Shown in pieces: positions 43,571-54,400 of a DNA stretch of 64,000 bases. The translations under genes were made by a program, and so were the position numbers. The notes under the pieces are model-generated. The model saw nothing but the letters and a program-made list of their open reading frames with translations, was not told the origin of the DNA and did not search any database. The stretch's first letter is position 1. Each line of letters opens with the position of its first letter. The DNA is from Undaria pinnatifida. Lineage: Eukaryota; Sar; Phaeophyceae; Laminariales; Alariaceae. The stretch is from positions 16,426,702-16,490,701 of the forward strand of contig JABAKD010000023.1 in the NCBI GenBank assembly GCA_012845835.1. The letters are read 5' to 3'.

Positions 43571-44767
43571 GCGACTGGTGCTGAGGTATCATGCTGCTGT
43601 GTTATTTATTACTGCATGGACCATTTTTACAACCCTGGCTGACCCCCGTGATGAGACTTGCCCGTTTTCATTGCGTCTTACATGTATAGATACCACGTAG
43701 TCGTAGTCGTACATCCAAAACGTGTGTTTACATCACAGCACAAAGCGTCACTGCATGAACCACTTGTTCAACCCCCGCTTACCCCGATGACGGGACTGCC
43801 CCGTACTCGTAGTCGTACATACATGAAGTAAGTGTGTTTGGCTGTACGTATGAAAAAGAAATCGCATCACACAGCGTCACTGCAAAGGTCTACTCGTAGA
43901 CCTGAGTACTTGTACAATTCCCGCTTACACCGCGATGACGGGACTGCCCCGTACACGTATCATACTCGTACATGCAAAAGTGTGTTTGTACGCATGAAAA
44001 AGAAATCACAACATGTAACTCACGTTTCGTCAAGCTCTCAGCTCCTTCGTTAGGGACGCCGATCGAAGGTGAATCACAGGTGTCCGCGTCACACCAGTCA
44101 CACACACGAGGGTTGTCGCCGCTTCCCCAGTGCTTCTTGTTAAGGTTATGAAAAGCTTGGCACGTGGAAGGCTCGTCACTCCTGCAGGTGTCGCAGACAG
44201 CGTACTGGGAACTCCTGTTTCTCCTATTTCGTGCGATGAGGAAGCCGTCACAACCCTTGCTCGGGCACGGCCAATCAGGATTGCCAGAAGAAGCTGAGTC
44301 CCATTCTTGCCCGACCAGCTTCCACACGCCTGATCCTGAACCTCCACCACCCCCACTGTTGGCGGAGCCTCCTCCCGCACTAGCCTTGGTCCGCTTCGCA
44401 AATTTCAACTTCAAATTGTTATTGCCGATCCGGCAAATTTCAAATTCAAATTGTTTGCAGCCGTCAACGGCAATTCCCTCTCAACAGCCAGCAATTGGCC
44501 AACTTCAAATAAAAGTACAAAAAAGAAGTTGCTGAAAAAGCAAAATAAAAATATCAGAGAGCAAGCAGTAAAGATCAGAGAATGAGAGCTAAAAAGTAAG
44601 TAAGAATGAGACTAGGGAAAGCAAGGAAGGCAAGGAACTTCGGGACGGTTCTTTTCCCCAGCAAATAATTTTCTTTTCGGCAATTACGTGCTGAGAAGGG
44701 CTGAGAGGGGGGAGGATATGCCGAGCGAGACGTCCGAAGGGGGCGAGGTCTAGATATATAGTTGTAT

Positions 44768-45600
44768 AGGGTGGTTGTAGAGTAAATCGAGAGTGTATAA
44801 CGCCTTCCAGGTCCGATAGGAACAATGCCTGCAATGTAATTGGAAACTTTTTTTATTACACTATGTAAGTATGCCCACCACGAATTTCTGAGAAAATTCT
44901 TGGCGGAAATTTCCGGCAACATTCTTTCATAACTGCTGTGACAGCAGAAATCAATGCGCCTTCTTCGTAGATCGGGGTGTTGTGTCCTAAAAACTGGGGG
45001 ACAGACGGCATTCGTCTTGTGTGTGAGCAGTCCTCGAGATGCATTTTGGAGTAGTGCCACCGTGTGCGCACGCACGTGCGCGCACCCTCACAGAACTTCA
45101 CCCGTGCTGCTGTCCGGCAGCCTTTCACACGTGGTTGCCATCTGCCGCTAGGACGCGGCTACGCACGATTGTAACACGGAAAACGCGAGACACATACATG
45201 ATGATGAGTAAAACAAGGGCGGGCGTGTGGCGACACACACAACCAAAGACAAGAGCACGGATGTGTATGGCGACAAACGCGAAGAAGACACAGCAGCTGC
45301 AGCTAGCTGCTGTGGTAGTAGTAGCCCACCACAGCACAGCCGAGAGAGGGCCCTCCCGGCCTAGCTATGGTGGCGCAGCCGCATCTACCTCGTGTCCGTG
45401 CCCTACAGGGCTGGGTGGTGATTGATGTAGAGCGTTCGGAGGGGGAGGTGATATCGTTGTGTGGGGCGGGTGGGGTGTGGGGGGCAATCAATGAAAACTG
45501 GCTTGCTGCTTGCAGGATACAGGATCAACTTCAACCAAAAAGCCCCCCTCGCAAGATTTATAACCCCCTGTCTTGCGCTTTGGGATCGTTCGAGTTTAAT
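44768..45600 (+). repeat. Family C repeat, copy 2
   Basis: 833 bp, joined head-to-tail to copy 3 (GTTTAAT then TAGGGTGG). Alternating purine-pyrimidine tract at 45062-45085. Confidence 0.8.
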
Positions 45601-45601
45601 T

Positions 45602-46443
45602 AGGGTGGTTGTAGAGTAAATCGAGAGTGTATAACGCCTTCCAGGTCCGATAGGAACAATGCCTGCAATGTAATTGGAAACCTTTTTTTTCATCACTATG
45701 GGAGTATGCCCACCACGAATTTCTGGGAAAATTCTTGGCGGAAATTTCCGGCAACATTCTTGCATAACTGCTGTGACAGCAGAAATCAATGCGCCTTCTT
45801 CGTAGATCGGGGGGGTGTTGTGTCCTAAAAACTGGGGGACAGACGGCATTCGTCTTGTCTTGTGTGTGAGCAGTCCTCGAGATGCATTTTGGAGTAGTGC
45901 CACCGTGTGCGCACGCACGTGCGCGCACCCTCACAGAACTTCACCCGTGCTGCTGTCCGGCAGCCTTTCACACGTGGTTGCCATCTGCCGCTAGGACGCG
46001 GCTACGCACGATTGTAACACGGAAAACGCGAGACACATACATGATGATGAGTAAAACAAGCAAGGGCGGGCGTGTGGCGACACACACAACCAAAGACAAG
46101 AGCACGGATGTGTATGGCGAAAAACGCGAAGAAGACACAGCAGCTGCAGCTGCTGTGGTAGTAGTAGCCCACCACAGCACAGCCGAGAGAGGGCCCTCCC
46201 GGCCTAGCTATGGTGGCGCAGCCGCATCTACCTCGTGTCCGTGCCCTACAGGGCTGGGTGGTGATTGATGTAGAGCGTTCGGAGGGAGAGGTGATATCGT
46301 TGTGTGGGGCGGGTGGGGTGTGGGGGGCAATCAATGAAAACTGGCTTGCTGCTTGCAGGATACAGGATCAACTTCAACCAAAAAGCCCCCCTCGCAAGAT
46401 TTATAACCCCCTGTCTTGCGGTTTGGGATCGTTCGAGTTTAAT
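45602..46443 (+). repeat. Family C repeat, copy 3
   Basis: 842 bp, nearly identical to copy 2 with small indels. Alternating purine-pyrimidine tract at 45905-45928. The large MULE inserted about 20 bp beyond its end. Confidence 0.8.
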
Positions 46444-46464
46444 TCTGGGATGTACCGATGTACC

Positions 46465-46760
46465 GGGGGAGTGATAATGACACACATGTGGGTGTCATTT
46501 TTTTGACACACAGGGGACAAAAGAGCTCCATCCCCGGGTTTCCACCCTCTGGTTTATGCTTATCGGACACAGCATGCACCTCTCTTTGAGGTCGCAAAGA
46601 AGGCTGGATGTCGCGCCCTGTAGGCACGCCGACACCACCGCAGACAGCAGCACGTAGTCTGCACATCACTGACCCTTCCATATCCAAGTCGTGGAGCCGG
46701 AGATGAAAAAATCGTCGAGAATGATCCCCCTTCGTGGTGCCGTCACCACAGCAGCAGCAG
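46465..46760 (+). repeat. MULE left terminal inverted repeat
   Basis: About 296 bp pairing with 57954-58248, with scattered mismatches (for example GAGAATGAT against CAGAACGAG). It has an internal short inverted repeat GACACACATGTGGGTGTC near the tip, a likely transposase-binding region by analogy with other MULEs. Confidence 0.9.
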
Positions 46761-48060
46761 CACGCAGATCAAACATGCTGCCTGCACTCAATCACCACAG
46801 ATAGCAGCAGGTAGGATAGATCTTTATCACCGTCAGATATCCGACTGTTGGCGATCATGATGGAGAAAACGTGGACATAGAGCTTAGTTTGAGACACCTT
46901 CACAGGCGCAGCAGCAAACAGCAGCACTGATGCCGGGCCACTGATGCCCCGTAGTACAACCACCAGCACGCAAAGATGAAAGAAGGAACGAGGCAGATCA
47001 AGCGCGTTGCTGGCACGCCATCACCACGATAGATAGCGGACGCAATCTATGCATTGTTGCTGATCCTACATATCTCCGTTTAGGGGTTCGAGACCGACAA
47101 ATCAGCACGTAGTCTGCACATCACTGACCTTTCCATATCCAAGTCGTGGAGCCAGAGATGGAAAAATCGTCGAGAACGAGCTCCCTTCGTGGTGCCGTCA
47201 TCAGAGCAGCAGCAGCACGCAGATCAAACATGCTGCCTGCCGCACGCAGTCACCTCAACAGAGAGCAGCAGCTAGGCTAGATGTTTATCACCGTCACATA
47301 TCCGACTTTTGGCGTTCATGATGGAGAAAACGCGGAGATAGAGCTTAGTTTGAGATGATACCTTCACAGGCGCAGCAGCAAACAGCAGCACTACTAGTGC
47401 CCCGTAGTACAACCACCAGCACGCAAAGATGAAAGAAGGAACGAGGCAGATCAAGCGCGTTGCTGGCACGCTATGACGATAGACAGCGGACGCAATCTAT
47501 GCATTGAATCTATGCATTGTTGCTGACCCTAGATAGCCCTAGATATCTCCGTTTAGGGGTTCGAGACCGACAAATCAGCACGTAGTCTGCACATCACTGA
47601 CCCTTCCATATCCAAGTCGTGGAGCCGGAGATGAAAAAATCGTCGAGAACGAGCTCCCTTCGTGGTGTCGTCATCAGAGCAGCAGCAGCATAGGCACCCG
47701 CGCCAGCCACCAAAGATCTCCGCGGCGGAGACGCAGATCAAACATGCTGCCTGCACGCAATCACCTCCACAGATAGTAGCAGCTAGGCTAGATGGTTATG
47801 ACCGTCAGATATCCGACGTTTGGCGTTCATGATGGAGAAAACGTGGAGATAGAGCTTAGTTTGAGACACCTTCACAGGCGCAGCAGCAGCAAACAGCAGC
47901 ACTGGTGTCACGAAGTACAACCACTACCAGGACGCAAAGATGAAAGAAGGAACGAGGCAGATCAAGCGCGTTGCTGGCACGCCATCACCACGATAGACAG
48001 CGGACGCAATCTATGCATTGTTGTTGACCCTAGATATCTCCGTTCAGGGGTTCGAGACCG
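46649..48060 (+). repeat. Three ~455-480-bp subterminal tandem repeats
   Basis: Units start CAGCACGTAGTCTGCACATC at about 46648, 47103 and 47576. Each holds CCATATCCAAGTCGTGGAGCC, ATCAAACATGCTGCCTGC, GATGGAGAAAACG, GAAAGAAGGAACGAGGCAG and ends GGGGTTCGAGACCG. The first overlaps the terminal inverted repeat, so part of the terminus has been multiplied inwards. No coding frame. Confidence 0.85.
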
Positions 48061-48414
48061 GGAAATCGAGACAGGGAAATCGTCAGAGTCTGATGCACTA
48101 CACCCCATCGTTTGAAATACCCGTCGACAGGTTCGTCCTCCACTAGAATCTCACCCTGATTGTTCTGGTAGGCGAAGGTGCTGTATGCATGGGCTGCGCC
48201 CTCCCGGAGGGAACAGTATACGCCATCCAACGTCAGACCGTCTTCAAATACCACACAAACAAAACCGGTGACAACAGCAGCATAAAACCACCAATGAACC
48301 AGCACATAGACATGTTTTCCACCCAGGCAGGCTCTCTCCCCAATCCTCGCGGCCCATGGACACGAGCAAGGCAAACACCAAGCGCGGTTCAAAACAGCAA
48401 ACAGCTGGAAGTTC
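48061..48414. other. MULE 3' intergenic segment
   Basis: Between the subterminal repeats and the transposase stop codon. No gene or repeat recognised; presumably 3' UTR of the minus-strand gene. Confidence 0.4.
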
Positions 48415-51400
48415 CTATTCCTTCTTTACCCTTTTCGCGCTCCCCCTGCCACTCTCCGTGCAATCCTTCGTCCGAGTCTGCTTCCTATTTCTTGTCAACT
48501 GGAGCGGAGGGTCTCGTATTCCGCTCCAAGTCTCTGAAACGTTACTCTCGCCTCGCCGGGCCCATGCATCAACGGCGCGGCCCAGTTCGCTGAACATCCC
48601 CATCTCGCCAGGTCTAGTGTCCTTCGTCATGTTGTCGGTGTACTTGCGAGCGGCCCTTGTGCAAAGCTCCATGATATTCGCGAACGTCCTACCTCTGATG
48701 ACAGACAGCATACGGTCGGGTGCCGCTTCTTCAGTGCTGGCGTCTCCGAAATCAGCAGGCCCGTCCCAGTCACCAGTGAACCCGCCATTGTAAGACCCAC
48801 CCCCATCCTCGTCAAACTTCCCCAAGCCCGCTTTATCCAGGCTCCAATGCTCTGAAGAGGAACGCCACCGTGGGTGTATGGATTCTCCTTTGAACTCTTT
48901 GCCACGTTTTAGGTGCGTGACAAGCGCGGCGAGAACGTGCCTGCATTGCAGCCCTCGCCTCAGTATCTGCAAGCACGTGCACAGTTGAAAGCCACCAGGG
49001 CCTATGACAACGAGGTGTCCTACTTTTCGGTCAGCTTTGTGTTTGTACAAAACTTTCACTATGGAATCAACTTCCACTCCCGCAACAAGACGATAAAAAG
49101 AAACCAAGGATGTGGTGCCAAACATAGTGATATCAGGTTCCCCCCTTTCCTGGAATACCTCTTCAGGAACCTGGCAACACACGTCGTCCCCTTCAACGTC
49201 GATGCACATATCGTCGTCAGATGATCCGCTGACGTCGTCCGCGGAGCGCGCCGCCAGATTTTGTAGTAACTGCATCGATCCACGCCCCTCCACCAAAACG
49301 CTTGTTTCGTACGCCGAGCTTGCTAACATTTCGGCCAGTACTTCCTGTCGAGATAAATAGGAGCAAGTCCGAAAAGGATGCGGGGGTGAGCGCAAGGACA
49401 CAACCGGTCAACCGGTCGCGCCAGGGGAGCATCGGACAGCGTCTGACATTCGCGTCACAAAAGCGTGTGCCAACCGCAGCAAATGCTCGTCAAAGTGACA
49501 CGGCCGCGGCAACACACAAGAATAGAGCTTACCTCCGCTGCGTACTTACTGGCTCCAACTTTCTCGTACGCTGTTAGGACTGGTTCAAGCGATCTCTTGA
49601 TGTCGTTTTCGACGTGAGCTTTCCCCAAAGAAGCGCGTTTGGTGCTTTGCCTGCAGTACGGACGTTGTCGAAAGGTGCCTGTCAGCATTATTCGCAACGG
49701 CCGTACGTGTACAATGCAGACGAACAAAATGTGCCCAAAAAGGGCGCCAAAAACGAAGACTTCAGAGCATCGTTCCTGCCCGGGGTTGATATCAAACTAC
49801 CGACACGCCGTGCGCAGTACCACACCAAACGAGCAATGGAGCGAAAACCCGGTGGGGACGTTGTGTCACTTACATTCGGGATGCCAGGGCGAGGTCTTCC
49901 GCGACTTGTTCGACTCTCTGCCTCACTTGACGAAACGTCGAGTTTCTCTTCAGGTTCCGGCCGTTCTTTATCGCGCTGAAAATACCCTCAACGCGCTGAG
50001 TGGCTGTCATACCCAAGGTCATGGTTGTCGGGAAAAAACAGCGCGCCCAATACGTGCGTATGCTGCGAACGGCACGTGCGAGGCGAGAAGGCGCCAGGGA
50101 CGGTATGTCAAAGGCTTCGTTGGAAAGAGGAAGAGTTCTTCGCGGCGACCAAGTGTTACGACAAGCGGCCACATATACACTAGGTTGTCCAAAGGGTCGC
50201 CTACGCAAATTAAAACCGAAGACAAAAAGGCGTGCAGAAGCGCCCTCACCTGTATAGGTGCTCGTTGACGTATTTTTCACACGCTGTGCCCTTCACGAGC
50301 TGCTTCACGCCCTCCCACACGCGATCAAAGGCCTGGAGACGGGAAAAAAAGAAAAACATGCAGTAAGCTCCTGGAGAACAGACGCGACAAACTGCTTTCA
50401 CAACAACATGAGTCTCCATTTCATTCAAGGCAGGCGCGCAAAAAAAAAGAACCCAAGTAAAACCCTGTTCCATTGGTACTGCGATCTTCCCACCTCAGTC
50501 GATGTCGCATAGGAAGCCGCCGTGAACCGCCGGAGCAATTCCGTGCATCCTGCTTTTTGCAAGGCCCCCATACAATGCTTCTTGATGTTCTTACAGATGT
50601 GCCAGGAGCAGTACAAGTGCTTCGTGTGAGGAAGAAGCGTCGAGATCGAACTCGTCATTGCTCCGTCGGCATCTGTGATGATTACCTAAGGACGGCCGTG
50701 GGAGGTTGGCGCTGTGAACATAATATACGTGATGACGGCGATTGAGCAACACCGTTGACACCGAAGCAAACCCGAACTACTCAGTAGGCTCCGCGATCCA
50801 TTCATTCATCATACAAAAAAAACGTGAAGACAAGCTCACCTTCGGGTGGCCCCCGCAAATCTCCAGGAAGAACTGGTTTGCGAAGTCGAATGTTTCGCTT
50901 TGTTCGTTGCCGAGAAAACCCTGGGCGAAAACGATGGTCTTATTCTCAGAGTCGACGCCCACATACAAACACAGCTTGAAGTCGTACCTGTCGAAAATGC
51001 AGTGTACGTGGGTGGGTCGTCATCGTTTGCACGGCAATGATTGCCGATCCGGAGGAAAGGCATCTTTTACTACTGGACGAAGCCCTCACACGTACGAACA
51101 ACGTCGTCACATCAATGGGAGGGTAGGAGGCAATTGAAGACTTCCACACCCTCCTCACCTGTTGGTGAGACACGTATTGTCCTGGATAACAACACCGCCA
51201 TAGGTTCTTGCCAGCATAACTTGTTCGGGTGAAGCCCACATGATGGACCGTAGCACCTGGTCGGCATCAACATCCCACTTCACGGTCTGCGGTCCTCTTT
51301 CCAGCTCCGCCACAAGGTTGAGAGCGTCTTCGCCCGATGCCCAGCGCCCACGTAGCACCTTCGCCGACAAATTGCGCACCTGCGTGGGACACAGGAGGAC

Positions 51401-54400
51401 AAAGGCGAGGAGGACGCTACTGTGTAGTTGTTGCAATCACACAACCGATTTCGTGACATCAACCTACGCGCAAAAGCATAGACGGAAGTCATATGAAACA
51501 CCCGTTGAGGATACTATCTAACCGAGGCGAAGGTAGACAAGATGCTGAGGAGGCGGGGGTTCGATTCACCGCTCGCCCTTCAGCAAAGTACGAAGGGTGT
51601 TGTGGTATGTCTCTACGCCAGTAGTGACATTTTGAATCGGAACGAGGGGACCGACGCCGACACAGGCAACCAAAAATAAACCGTAACTTTCAGAGGTACC
51701 GTAATGACCGGTTCACCGTGTTCACACCTTTCGTGCACCCTGCGGGCCGAGCTTGTACGGCTTCATTTCCTCCGCAACGCAGCGGTAGATGAGGTGTGGT
51801 CTCACCCCCCCCAACGTCATCTTGCGGATTTGACCCATGCAACGCTTTTCAATCTCATCCACAGGGACCAAGTTCTCTTGCTCGAGTTGGGACGCGCGAG
51901 AATCCATATCACAGGCGGCAGCGTGCTCAAGATGGACCTGAAGAAAACAATGGACGGGAGGGCACAAGTGAGGGCGGACATCGTCCCACACTATTCTGTG
52001 TACAGCTCCATATACTTCGAGGTGCCAATCTCTTCCTCGCCACATCTTCGTCTACACAGACCAATTCACGGTCGGGTCGTATTTACCTTCGTGATTGTCG
52101 GTGGGTCTTTGGTGTTCCAGGCGACAGCCACGCGAAAGTCACACTCGCACTGCACGGCGGAACAATCGCGGTCAAGAGACAGGCACAACAGAAGGCCGGT
52201 CAGAGGGCACGAGTGACAATCGCGAATAAAAACACGCTCCAAACTTGGACGGAACATTCCGGATGACATGGCATCTCGGTTACATCGAGAAATACTTGCC
52301 TTCGCCGACCATGATGTTCTCCTTGGCGCCGGCAACTTCGAGGTTCTCGCCCTCCCATAAGCGGCGCACCTCAACGTAATCCGGCTCGGTCGGCTACCTT
52401 TCCCTGCGATCTGTTTAGGGTGGTACGTGCTGGTGTGAGAATGCCGTTGTCTACTCTGACGAGATCCGGATTCGAGAGGGATGCTACTGGCACAAGGGTG
52501 GGCAAACACGCGATTTGTTGTCGTTCTTTTTACGCACCGGGTCTCCTTTGATTGTGGACTTATTTCCGGTGAAACCCTGGCGTCGAAGCTCCGCCTTGAT
52601 CCTGCGGATCACCATTTCCCAGGTAGATTCGGCATCGTCAAGAACGGAGAACGCGTACCCAGACTCGATCTTTAACGGCTCTTCCGTAGGGGTCTCCTCG
52701 TTTTCATCTGCGTCAAAGAGCGAGCAAGATATAAGCATGCCATTGCTCTACCCTCGTAATATCCGTTGAATGGCTGTTTAGTTGATTGTTTCCAAGTGAT
52801 CGAAACGAAACCATCAATCCGGGGGTATCACTGACTGAGGTCGGCAACCGCACACCCTTCGACATATTTTCCTTCACCGGTTTCGCCCAACCTAAAGCAC
52901 GTCCTGGGCGCGGTGCTCATGCGCAATCGCTCGCGTGGTCTTCGACATCCCACCCTCGGTAGCCGCATGAGACCGCATGAGACCGACGAACGGGGAAACA
53001 GCGGCTATCGTGTGATGATGTACGGCCATTGTACCCTCTACTCACCCTCTTCATCGTCTTCACTCTCCCACCCACTCCAACTATCGGACCCATATTCGAC
53101 GTCGTCGTCGCTGGCGTCCTTCCACCTCGAGTCGTTGCCACCGTCATTAATTTCAATGTCCGTGGGGTTGGAGGCCTGATAAATCTGCAACACGTGCGGA
53201 CAAACGACGAAACAGGGGAGAAGCTGTCCTGTTCAACCCTAAACACTGTGACCATAAGACACAGAACAACGTTCCTTGGGCGCGAAACCGCATGCAGGTA
53301 CGTATGACAGACGTCTCGTCCACATGCTGCAGAGGACATGCTCGAATAGTCCACAAACACGGCGAATGTGTCCCAGATGGTTAGGTTTCTGAACCCACGC
53401 GTGGATCCGCGGCCCCCACCTTCCGTGAGGCTACCTGCGCCTTCTTGTACGTCTTCCAGGCTTTGATCGCCGCAGTTTTCGCAGCTCGGGCCAGGTCGAT
53501 GGAGTTCTCCCGATTAGCTCTGTCCACCCCCTCCCCCCCGTCGTCCTCCTCCTCGCTCTCCTCGTGCCCATTTGCAATACCGGACTCCTGCGTCAGGCGA
53601 CAGACACACTCGTTTCGATCAGCAAACAAAATGCCCCGAGCGGGGAAGTGCGCCGAAACTTCGCGAATGCTGGCGGAAGGCACCGTCCTACCTCACACCA
53701 CTTTCCCATCAACCCTTACCCGCAACAGTCTCTTGTACTTTTTCTTCGCGTCTTTTGCGGCAACACGAAGAATCTCGACGTGGTCCGCCTCCTCCTTTCG
53801 CGCCGCCGCTGCTGCGCTCGCCGCCATGCGTACCGAGTCCTCCAACCCGTCCAAATCGCCTGCATCGCCAGGACGTTCGCAAAGACGCACGGCACAAGCC
53901 ACCAAGGCGCCTGATAACGACTCTGTTTGACACAGAGGAATGGATACAGACCCGCGTGTTCCGACGTTGATAACGTATAAACTGCTCTCACCTTCGCACG
54001 AGGACAGATCGTCGTCGCTGAACCAGTCGTGTTGAGTGTCGCTGTCGTCGTCACTGTTACTGAGGTTCTCGGCGCCGCTGTTATTGCGACCGTCCTCGTG
54101 CCATACACCCTCGCTGACACACAACTGCAACAATTCGGCCACGTAAGGGTCAAAAATTGTATCGCAGTTGATGGGGTGTGTGCATGGAACAATTTCCATT
54201 TTCATCGGTCGACTAAACATGCTAGAATACACGATGCCATCAACGAACAGCGCAACGTCTCATGACCCGGCATGGCGCAGTATGACGCGGCAAATTTCCG
54301 ATACAACAGCATGCTAACCATCGTGGTCTTGAATACCTTGTGCTTGACTTCGATCAACTACCTGTGCATTCGAGGCCCGGGCGTCCGTACAACCGACTTG

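Larger units (their letters stand above)
40205..44411 (-). pseudogene. A-family gene copy 7 with triplicated exon 2
   Basis: Exon 1 at 44411-44024 is open with no GT frameshift (KLKFAKRTKASAGGG, WPCPSKGCDGF, CDTCRSDEPSTC, VCDWCDADTC). Exon 2 occurs three times: 42987-42820, 42057-41890 and 41127-40960, each 168 bp with canonical splice sites. Exon 3 is at 40309-40205 behind the TRIM. Splicing all three exon 2 copies would keep the frame (168 is divisible by 3) and repeat a 56-residue module; whether this happens is unknown. The copies also begin NPC, as in A1. Confidence 0.45.
39639..44763 (-). repeat. Repeat unit A7, inverted and internally amplified
   Basis: Minus-strand A unit from the hairpin/CTTGT end (39639-39680) to its AACTATATATCTAGACC start at 44763. 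It carries the same TRIM at the same site as A1, so A1 and A7 descend from one TRIM-bearing unit. A 930-bp block containing exon 2 is present three times. Confidence 0.8.

Noticed and set aside
51515..51590. tRNA-like GGGGTTCGATTC
   Set aside because: Matches only a B-box core inside a MULE intron; no arms pair.
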